Shown: positions 56,508-64,000 of the stretch, piece by piece
Layout of the letters: every line of letters starts with the position of its first letter
Numbering within the stretch: the stretch's first letter is position 1
NCBI GenBank assembly: GCA_959347315.1
Contig: OY365806.1
Location: 54,179,862 to 54,243,861, forward strand
From: Bimastos eiseni
Lineage: Eukaryota; Annelida; Clitellata; Crassiclitellata; Lumbricidae
Length of the DNA stretch: 64,000 nt
Direction of reading: 5' to 3'
Made by a program: the position numbers and the translations under genes
Notes under the pieces: generated by a model
Told to the model about the DNA's origin: nothing
Seen by the model: only the letters and a program-made list of their open reading frames with translations
Database searches by the model: none

Positions 56508-57094
56508 TGTGGCAAAATTGACTAGCTGGTTGGCGATTATTGTGTACAATGTCTCGCTACAGTGTCTCGCTACAATGTCTCACTTTGCTTCGGGTATATA
56601 TAGGAGAGACATAAGTGAAGAGAGGAAGTCAGAGTGAAGAGGAGTGTGAAGAGAGAGTCGTCGTGACGTATGTTGGATGTCAGTCAATGAATGAGAGAGG
56701 ACAGTCAGAAGTCGTCGTTGTCATAGTAGTTGTAAAGACAGCGTTCTGTATAATAACTGTTCGATGACTGTTGATTTTATCGAAGAAATAAAGATAAATC
56801 AGTCGGAATCGAGTCGAAGTTATTTGTAATGAGCTCCAATTGTTAACATGGGCAATCTTCCTCATATCTGCGCCAACTAGCCAGACTTACCTCGCTGATA
56901 GTCGGACCTGGGCAAAACAACATTGCGTAATGCACATCTTCAAGGGGCGACTGTTCCAGGCTCTGCTTGGCTCTGCCTCCTGAAGGTACCAGAGGATTAA
57001 GGGGAGGTGAACCAGAATTGCCACAACTGACACCGAAGTAGGTACGCGACAAATTGATACCCCAGAAGTGGAGTGTAACCCTGAGTTCGTTACA
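56508..57094 (+). mobile_element. LTR-like element in DLG intron 2, carrying a copy of DLG exon sequence
   Basis: The block starts TGTGGC, ends TTACA and is flanked by CTAG on both sides (56504-56507, 57095-57098). It has three TGTCTCGCTACA-type repeats (56553-56585), a TATA box at 56595, AATAAA at 56787-56792 and, near 57048, ATTGATACCCCAGAAGTGG, similar to the primer-site leader of gypsy elements. A DLG exon fragment lies between the polyadenylation signal and that leader. It may be a deleted or recombined LTR element; the internal order is unusual. Confidence 0.6.
56927..56970 (+). pseudogene. 44-bp copy of the DLG L27 exon
   Basis: Identical to 56204-56247: from GTAATGCACATC to CTCTGCTTGG. 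The identity ends one base past the exon-intron border, then turns into GCTCTGCCTCC. It does not carry the upstream part of the exon. The copy is not flanked by an acceptor and is not expected to be spliced. Confidence 0.95.
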
Positions 57095-57098
57095 CTAG

Positions 57099-57904
57099 TC
57101 TGCAGAATTCTGACATTACCGTACTTTCTGGACTTTGAGCTTCAGTTTTTTTACATGAGCTTCATAGTGATTTTTAGAAATGAGTGATGCTTGTGTGGAA
57201 ACTAAGAAATATTTGATCTACTCCTGTCTGTAAGCTGTGATGCCTAAAAATGAATAAAATATAAAGATCATAACATGCAATTTTACCACTGAGGGTGACC
57301 AAATTGCATTGCCCTTCACAATTGCACTCTAGATAAATAATATAGGATAATTGTAAGTCTTAATGCATATAATAATGATATTTTTTATTACCGAAATTTT
57401 ATACCGCCCTTCTTCCAAAATGTTTGTTGAGAAGAGTTTTATGTATATAATAATAATAATAATATTTGTATTAATTCCAACTGACAAACTGCAGTAAAAT
57501 TACATGTTATGGCAGTAGCAGATGATGACAAGTTTAGCAGGAGTTGAATTTAACTATTTGGCAGTCATGCAAGGCGAGAACCTGTCTATTGCTTATTGTA
57601 CAGTCACAATCGAGTGAGTTGAAGGCTGAGTTTCCTGTTGCGGCGATAGCGGGTATCGATCTCGCTTCTTGCTTGATGTTCGGCTCTTCACCCCGAAGTG
57701 TTACCATTGTTTCATCACCCACCATTGTGGCAAAATGGCTCACAGAAACCTAAGTAGTCTGATGTGAGTGCACTTGCACTGTACCCTTCTGTCATAATTA
57801 TGATGGTGTCCAATTATTTTTAAAGGCCACAATGCATCACAGTTAATGGACAGAGAATTGTCTTGGTTTGGTATAGTTCTTCTCAGAAATTGTTTTGATT
57901 TTAG
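57099..57904 (+). other. Rest of DLG intron 2, with a SINE fragment
   Basis: 57385-57440 is a minus-strand 3' end of SINE family 1 (complement of GGAAGAAGGGCGGTATAAAA). An AAT trinucleotide run follows near 57450. The frames at 57534-57753 on both strands have no recognised domain. The intron ends with GTTTTGATTTTAG. Confidence 0.55.
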
Positions 57905-58032
57905 ATATACAGGAGTACTACGAATTGACGCTGTTGAATGACACAAAGTCTGTCCAGCAGAAGGTGCAGGAAACAATGGAGATTGTATCCAAGTGGGAAA
58001 TTGAACCACCAATCATTTCCAATCAATCCAGT
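57905..58032 (+). CDS. DLG1: Discs large (DLG), exon 3, end of L27 and linker
   Basis: Encodes D51-S93: IQEYYELTLLNDTKSVQQKV, then QETMEIVSKWEIEP. Fly Dlg has nearly the same sequence right after its L27 helix, which makes the gene identity firm. The exon begins in phase 1 and ends in phase 0 with donor GTACGT. The following segments encode the linker to PDZ1. Confidence 0.97.
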
Positions 58033-59023
58033 GTACGTTCATTGGCCATTGCACTTATTTCAATAACATTGTATACAGTGTAAAAGTAATATATGCATTT
58101 AACCCTGTGACTCTCAGCATTTTTTTTACTTAAATGGCTTAAAAATGCTGATTTTCATATGCTTTTGCTCAGTCTTAGAATGTATCAGAAAACAATGCTA
58201 CTTACTGTTGGGGCTGATACTTGTAATGAAATTCAATCTAGCATGCAACTGGACATTCACGTTTCACGCACTTTGGACAACCATACATTGTTGTTATGCA
58301 TTTTTCTGACTTCCTGTATGGTCCAGTGGAACACATTTCACATCAAGCTGGATGAATTACATGAAGATGTATAATTTATATATCAACAATTTTATGTCCA
58401 CTTGAACTCAAAGACATATCATTATTCTTGACCTTCTCCTTTTCATATCTGTTTGTTTCTGTAACCAATATCCTCCAAAGGAATGCTGGAAAGAGCTGGT
58501 CAAAGTAAGATATGGTGGTGCTGTGGAATCAAGTGGAAGCGCAACAAAGGGTCCTGCATCCACTGTAAACTGTTTGGTAGACTTGTTTCATGGAAGGCAG
58601 TTGCTCATTCATGCACAACATTTTCTAGATCAATGGAACCACTTGTTCACAACTCCATTTATCATCTCAGTAGTTTTCACCATCACCAAATCTGTCAGCA
58701 TGATCGTTATCTTCATTATCGCTTTTGTAACCATCCTCCGGTAGGTCACGCGAAGCAATAAAAGGCAGATGACGAGTATTATGTATAAAACGTGATGTTC
58801 GTTCCGAAAACCTTCTTGCGTCCATTCCTAAACAATTCCACGATTTTTCTGCTTTGGTGTAAATGTACACTCACGATAATAGTCCACTGGAAAATTTATA
58901 ATAAATTTCCCTTTGGTATTCTAGTATAAACAGAGTCACAGCACCCAAAACTTACAGTCCAACTAAAACCTGAATATGCCCATAGGTATCTAACACATGA
59001 CTGCTAAGTTTTGTATGGCGGGG
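58033..59023 (+). other. First part of DLG intron 3
   Basis: The segment 58470-58740 keeps a plus frame open (PPKECWKELVKVRYGGAVES and on) and the minus strand near 58667-58870 has an acidic frame (EDGYKSDNEDNDHADR). These could be pieces of an old transposon but match nothing I know. No exon of DLG is recognised here. Confidence 0.4.
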
Positions 59024-60627
59024 TAGAGCTGTACCGATATCACTTTTTGCCGATTTCGTTTATTGTCGATTATTTCATTGCCGATACCGATTACCTAGCC
59101 GATTATTTTACCGATTATTTCATCAGTTGTCTTACCTATTATTTCATTGTGTTTCCCAAGATATCCGGTTCTAAAATATAGACCTACTGCTGCTGCCTGT
59201 TGTTATGATACAAGCAAAACACTTGCTCCGTAAGAGACGTATACATGTAGTTGGGGACTAATCTTAGACATGCAATACAGATTAGGCACACCGCCTGCCG
59301 TCGACCTTGCATGACAGAGGAGAGAAAAGAGATCTATGTAACTGGATGCTTTCTAAAAAAAATGGTAATGATGCCATTCCCTCCCCAGTCAGCAACTTTT
59401 ATGACCAGCAACTTTGGCCTAAAATACCAACCAGGAACAACTGTAAAGGCAGGCATAGGAAATGTGTAAATTCAACTCGAACAATGCTGTTTATAGCTAA
59501 TACTTAATTAAGCTGCGTTTTTTTCCTTTTTAGTATTATTTAAGTGTTGACCTCTGACCATCACAACTTTTGCCTCTTAATATGTGGGTGGCCCCCCTAC
59601 AGGACCTTGGTCCTTCTGGGGTCTTCTCCTCCCTGTTGAACCTTTTATGTCATATCAATTTATTATTAACTCTGTCATAATGTAAATGCTGAGGTCAATA
59701 AAAACAAGTTTGTCTGTTTGTTTATGTACCACATTAAGTCAAGTTACCACACACTTATAATGTCACATATTCGACCACAGAACCCTGTAGTCTGAGAGTA
59801 CCATAGACGAGTACAACATAGCAATTCTTATGTATGTATGTTTGTGTGTGTGTTTGTGTTTGTATGTGCAAGCCCAGGCGCAGTCTATCAGGAAGTCATC
59901 GCCAGGCAATCGAAGCTATTATTGTCAGTGTCTATACCCTGCATGAATGAATGTATACCCTGTTTGACGCCAAATGATAAATGGGCTCTGAACATACTTA
60001 CATCTTGGTGCATGACTGTCTTATTTATAAAGACTGGGCCAATTGTTACCGTTTCAATTAGCCGGCTGCTATTACCATATGTGAGACTGAGGTTCTTCAG
60101 GCCTTGAAAGGCTATTGGAAGTAAGTAAATGCATGTTGGTTAGATGGGTGGTCTGATTTTCCGACCCCAAGTTATGCCTTTAAAGACCAAGGAATGGCCG
60201 GCCAATTCAAGCCAATGAATGGCTGGCCAATTCAACAGAGAAACCGTACATCGTGGAGGCATGTCTAATGAATACATGCTAGCTGCCAATCAGATCTCCC
60301 CGTAACATTTTAGTCGCCTGAGACTAGATTGGCTATGAATTGGCCAGCCGTTCCTTGGCCATTAATTACCCTGGGCACAGTTTGACTGTGGACGGTGTGA
60401 CTAATCTGTATTGCCTGCTTAGGATTAGTCACCAACTACGTCTCCTATGGAGCAAGGGTTTGCTTGTATCACAACACAAGGCAGTAGCAGTAGGTCTTTC
60501 TTTTGGAACCGCAAATCTTCAGAAACACAATGAAATAATCGGTAAAATAATCGGGTATCGGCAAATGAATAATCGGCAGCAATCGGTATCAGCATAATCG
60601 GCAAAAAGTGATATTGGTACAGCTCTA
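59024..60627. mobile_element. 1.6-kb TIR element (hAT-like) in DLG intron 3
   Basis: The ends TAGAGCTGTACCGATATCAC and, inverted, TAGAGCTGTACCAATATCAC continue as inverted repeats for 31 bp with one mismatch. CCGATTATTT-type words fill the subterminal regions. No duplication was readable. It contains an inserted LINE 3' end (59545-59715). No transposase frame. Confidence 0.7.
59545..59715 (+). pseudogene. LINE 3' UTR fragment
   Basis: GGGTGGCCCCCCTACAGGAC, GACCTTGGTCC and AATAAAAACA match in order the 3' UTR at 23285-23420 (GGGTGACCCTG, ACCACGGTCCC, AATAAAAATA). Confidence 0.55.
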
Positions 60628-60718
60628 GTATTTGGAAGCACATGCATTGTGGAATTTGATTTAATAAAAAAGTCAAAAACGACAAGTGATGATTTTTTAC
60701 CTCTGGCCTCACATATGA

Positions 60719-60742
60719 TATATATATATATATATATATATA
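60719..60742. repeat. (AT)n microsatellite
   Basis: Short AT run inside the minus-strand LINE relic. Confidence 0.9.
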
Positions 60743-60759
60743 AATATTCACAAAATAAA

Positions 60760-61270
60760 TGTTCACATGCTGTATTGAGTGTTGGCTGTCTTTGCATGGA
60801 GACAAAGAGGTAAAATCTATCTCTAGAGAGAATGGACCTGGGAGAGGAAGAACATTAGCCAATTTCTGGAAGATATCATGAAGGTACTTTAAAGGATGAC
60901 CATGATGAAGTGGCTTTAATCAGATATGAGCCTCAATAGGTAACCAATGCAATTTGTTCGTCATGAAGGTCAATATATGAGAGAAACGAGGGAGGCGTGC
61001 GATCTGTCTGGCAGATTGAGTTTAAGATCAATTGGAGAGTTGACAGACGAACTTTTGTGACTTGCCTATAACGTGTTGCACTAATCAAAGCGGCTAAGGA
61101 CGAATGCATGAGCAATAGGGCACCACAAGAAAAGCAACAGCCATAGGTGTGCAGCGACAAAAGCCAATGCACAAAGAAATAATTCAATAAATAGTAGCTT
61201 AAAAGTCAGTATAACAACTGTGAAAATCTTTATCATGACTAATAATGGCTGCACCGTGCATGCGTTAATC
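60760..61270 (-). pseudogene. LINE reverse transcriptase C-terminal relic
   Basis: The minus frame reads IAHAFVLSRFD, CNTL, then LSTLQLILNSICQ and ALVTY, fitting the CR1/L2 C-terminal pattern (V.AFV.SRLDYCN.LL.GLP...L..LQ.VQN.AARL). It decays towards 60760. Confidence 0.7.
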
Positions 61271-61680
61271 GTGCACACTTATGTTCGGCACTTGTGATGA
61301 TCGGGGTAGATGCCTCAGCTGATAGTGATCTCTGGCAGTATCTTTAAAAGCAAACTATGTGGCAGTATTAAATTGTTCCTATATTAACAAACTGACCAGT
61401 CTCTGTTCCGTGCTCATGATGTGGTGACTCTTGATGTTCTCAACACATGAACAGTGTCTTCAGGCTTTAGACTCACTAGTTGGTCCTAGGCTTTTAATTC
61501 ACTGCTGAATTCAATTCATTCTGTCAATTCTCCATATCTTTCAGGTCTAAACTCGTCTCTTTCAACTTACGCTTCCACTGTTACTTGGTTTCTAGTTTTG
61601 ATGCTTTTGACATGACTTTTACAATGGATTTTTTTAAATTGCGATTTTGCTGTACATATCATGGTCATTATGATAATTTC
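61271..61680 (+). other. DLG intron 3, nothing recognised
   Basis: Ordinary intron sequence. Confidence 0.4.
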
Positions 61681-61771
61681 ATTTTGGAGATGCCATTGAA
61701 GTAGATTAAATTAAGTTGGCACTATATCAGTGCCAACTTAATTTAATCTACTTTGGTGGCATCCCCAAAAT
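61681..61771. repeat. 43-bp-arm hairpin in DLG intron 3
   Basis: 61681-61723 and 61729-61771 are inverted copies around a 5-nt loop (ATATC). In DNA four positions differ; in plus-strand RNA three of these are G-U pairs, leaving one mismatch. The inner 25 bp (AAGTAGATTAAATTAAG...CACT) are perfect. It could be a minimal MITE or a precursor-like RNA hairpin. Confidence 0.9.
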
Positions 61772-62077
61772 AGTACATGACTATCAGTTCTTTGGGTTTT
61801 TAAATCTAGGGTTCATATCCTGGGGTGCTGTAAGAAGTTATCGCAAAACCAGGACTGGAACCATGAGTATTGAGCCTGTAGTTAAACATCGATGTGAAAA
61901 CCGTAATTCGCCATTTGAAAACTGAATTCAGTTCATCTGAGTAGCTTACAAGTAGTGACTGTAATTGAGTTACTGGTACCTGATGATATTCCGAATGCTT
62001 GGGCATAATTACTTATTGACTTTCCTATGACTGACTTTGTTTCTTTATAATGAATTTATGTGATGAATGGTTCATAG

Positions 62078-62173
62078 AATTATTCGGAGGAACCTCTTCC
62101 TCCTCCTCCTCCAGAGGTTGTCTATCAACAAGTTAACAAGACCACAGAGACCAAATCATCTGAGGTCAATCAG
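62078..62173 (+). CDS. DLG1: Discs large (DLG), exon 4, proline-rich linker
   Basis: A 96-bp phase 0-0 exon between GTTCATAG and GTCAGT. It encodes residues 94-125: NYSEEPLPPPPPEVVYQQ and a Thr/Lys-rich end. The run of five prolines next to acidic residues fits the linker between L27 and PDZ1, where animal DLG genes have alternative exons. Membership in the gene is inferred from strand, splice signals, phase match and place. Because it is symmetric it can be skipped without breaking the frame. Confidence 0.8.
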
Positions 62174-62725
62174 GTCAGTTAGATTTCTAGTATTTCTTTA
62201 AGTTATTTATCACCATATGTACAGATTCATTGATAATCTTATAGACTAGAAATGCTTTTGTAAAGGTTTCAACCATGGGTGAGATTCTGTTGGCTAGTTA
62301 ATATATATTTTTTAAATTTTGAGCCTGCATTTGGAGAACAGCTGTGCAAGCATTGTTTTACAACAGGCTTATGCTTATCAAATTCTAGCATCAAATAAGA
62401 TAATTGGTTTATACAATAAGACTTAGATAAAATTTCAGTGTTTGTTTAAGCAACGTTGCACTCTATGACAGAATGAAGTTAGGTATGCACACTAGGTTTT
62501 ATGTTCTACTCTCTGTGGACCTGGTCATGACAAAGTGTTCCACTCAAATCAATAAATGGCCATTTTGATCGGATCTAAGTTGAAGTAGATGAATGTGATG
62601 TTAATTTATATTGCCTGAAGGATCAATATAAGGAGAATGGTTGGTGCACGATTCAGTAGTGAAGTCTTTTATTGAAATATTGATTCAGTTCCAGACTATT
62701 TGAAGTTTATTTCCTTGCTTTTTAG

Positions 62726-62821
62726 AGATCAAAAACTTTTGAGCAGAATTCTCGAATTGATGAATTGTCAAAGGCTTTTGAAACAGCCAATACCAGATCA
62801 GACCAATGGCCTACTGATAAG
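62726..62821 (+). CDS. DLG1: Discs large (DLG), exon 5, linker
   Basis: Another 96-bp phase 0-0 exon, between GCTTTTTAG and GTGACA. It encodes residues 126-157 (RSKTFEQNSRIDELSKAF, then DQWPTDK), a charged stretch without a known domain, probably alpha-helical in part. As with exon 4 the call depends on context; it too could be alternatively spliced. PDZ1 must be on later exons right of the window. Confidence 0.75.
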
Positions 62822-62836
62822 GTGACATAGCCTAAA

Positions 62837-62879
62837 TCATCGTCGTCATCGCCGCCGCCGCCGTCGTCGTCATCATCAC
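62837..62879. repeat. CGT/CGC trinucleotide repeat
   Basis: ATCGTCGTC, GCCGCCGCC and GTCGTCGTC in a row, intronic. Confidence 0.9.
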
Positions 62880-62972
62880 TACAGGACAGTCATGCATAGC
62901 ATATCCTCATTAATTTGGCTTAGTAAATATTAGCTGTTGCTGTCAACTGTTACTCTGGATCATTCTTTATCA

Positions 62973-63203
62973 GTGTGGTGCTGTGGCCAATCGATTAGAG
63001 CGGTCACCCCGTAACGTGTGCGTTGAGCGAGCGGGTTCAACCCTCGTCTGGGGAGTTGCTGTGTAGGGACCTTGAGCAAGTCCTTCGTGCACAATTGCTC
63101 TGCAGTGCAACTGCAATTGCACCATTGAGGCGTGTGTATGCACTTAAGAGCAAAAACTGTTGGAAGAAAGGCGGTATCAAATTTCGGTAATAAATAAATA
63201 AAT
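62973..63203 (+). repeat. tRNA-derived SINE, family 1, full-length copy
   Basis: GGCCAATCGATTAGAGCGG (A box) and GCGGGTTCAACCC (B box, about 63032) form a tRNA-like head. AGGGACCTTGAGCAAGTCC, CAACTGCAATTGCACC and GGAAGAAAGGCGGTATCAAA form the body, and TAATAAATAAATAAA the tail. This is the most complete copy of the family. It lies in DLG intron 5. Confidence 0.9.
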
Positions 63204-63254
63204 TCGGTTGGCTTTATGTGTGTTAGCTCACCACAATACTACTCATTAGACAGA

Positions 63255-63815
63255 GCCATCACCAGAATGCCTAAGCATCATCACATCACTCCAATCCTGA
63301 AATCACTTCACTTGCTAACAATGCTAGAGCGCATTCAGTTCAAAGTACTATTCGCTAACCTACAACTCCCTACAGTACTCCGAGCCAAAATACCTTCGCA
63401 AACTCTTCACCATCCAGCCTGCCTGTCTCGCCCTTACTCGACACCCAGTCACCTCTCATCTCAATTTCTCCAACCGAGCCATATCCAACGCTGCACCACA
63501 TCTCTGAATTGATCTGTCTCCTGAATTTCAGACTTTTTCAGTTCCTCAACCATCACTGCATGTCATCCAACATCATCTGTTACAAGCTCCCCTATCCATC
63601 ACAACCGGGCTTTCCATTCTAAACTTAAGTCTCGCCTTTTCAAGAATTCTTACCCTGCTTACTTGATATTCCTCCTGTCAATCCTCGACTAAAATGGCGC
63701 CCTCCTTAACAGCTACTCTGCCTCCGCTGACCTCCTGGAAACGGGACCATGGACTACCATGGACTATTCTTTAGACAACCCTTCTGATTTGATGCAGCGC
63801 TCATGAATAAGCTGG
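63255..63815 (+). pseudogene. LINE reverse transcriptase C-terminus and tail
   Basis: The frame HHITPILKSLHLLTMLERIQ, FKVLFANLQ matches the DHITPVLKSLHWLPV..RI.FK core at the C-terminus of CR1/L2 LINEs. Decayed frames with NFSNRAISNAAPHL and LSPEFQ follow. The 3' end has CTTCTGATTTGATGCAGCGC. Stops and shifts make it a relic in DLG intron 5. Confidence 0.85.
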
Positions 63816-64000
63816 TGCCCTGTGCTTGGCTTTCAAGTGGCGCTTTAGAAATTTGGAAGTTACGATTTTGACTTTTCTCGGATTGTGTTGAGATTTAGCA
63901 TCATTTGAACTACCATTTAGTGCATATCTACATATTTATCTTAGAAATTACAGATTTATAATTGCAATTTGTAAAATATAGTAGTTTGATAATATGCTAG
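63816..64000 (+). other. DLG intron 5, right edge
   Basis: AT-rich, no exon seen before the window ends. Confidence 0.5.

Noticed and set aside
58470..58745. Possible DLG exon or membrane protein (hydrophobic C-terminal frame)
   Set aside because: It does not resemble any DLG linker, lacks a clear donor, and the antisense strand is open too; more likely an old transposon piece.
62973..63050. Functional tRNA gene
   Set aside because: A and B boxes are good but no complete cloverleaf or acceptor stem can be closed, and the same head occurs with a common SINE body at 24270.

Overview
The window is nuclear DNA of an invertebrate animal. It has spliced genes with GT-AG introns, tRNA-derived SINEs, LINE, LTR and DNA transposon debris, long microsatellites and very low gene density. 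The Discs-large protein resembles those of both arthropods and vertebrates. The DD37D mariner, several hAT families and an over-represented TAGGCCTA octamer make me think of a marine invertebrate, perhaps an echinoderm, but the sequence alone does not fix the phylum.

Host genes sit at the edges. The last exon of the RNA exosome subunit RRP41/EXOSC4 lies at 3603-3971 (+); its other exons must lie before the window. An apparently intact 209-codon reading frame with an alpha-crystallin (small heat shock) type C-terminus lies at 15778-16407 (-). The 5' part of a Discs-large (DLG) MAGUK gene fills 52708 to the right edge (+): five exons with matching splice phases encode the N-terminus, the L27 domain and a proline-rich linker, and the PDZ, SH3 and GK exons should lie to the right. 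An exon-like reading frame with tyrosine motifs (54322-54693) lies inside DLG intron 1 and is unassigned.

The rest is a dense graveyard of mobile elements. 0-3 kb: a hAT-type element nested in another, each with its own perfect 8-bp target duplication. 6.7-13.9 kb: LINE fragments, LTR elements with gag remains, and a LINE reverse transcriptase split by a gypsy-like insertion. 17-18.3 kb and 29.9-31.2 kb: minus-strand reverse transcriptase relics. 19-29 kb: fold-back elements, hairpins, SINEs and microsatellites. 36-38.6 kb: three short elements with clear target duplications (one hAT-like, two with 9-bp duplications). 39356-40737: a complete mariner with perfect inverted repeats and an unbroken 368-codon DD37D transposase. 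42.5-46.6 kb: an LTR, then three nested LINE relics and a perfect GCAG tract of about 75 units. 47.1-51.9 kb: a TIR element, a hAT relic and a large modular fold-back element that carries transposase-like sequence in both arms.

No CRISPR array, rRNA, functional tRNA gene or bacterial-type operon was seen. The most notable items are the intact mariner, a 44-bp copy of the DLG L27 exon lying inside an LTR-like element 723 bp from its source, the modular fold-back element, the pair of elements with 9-bp duplications, and the TAGGCCTA excess. All calls are from reading the sequence; no database search was run.
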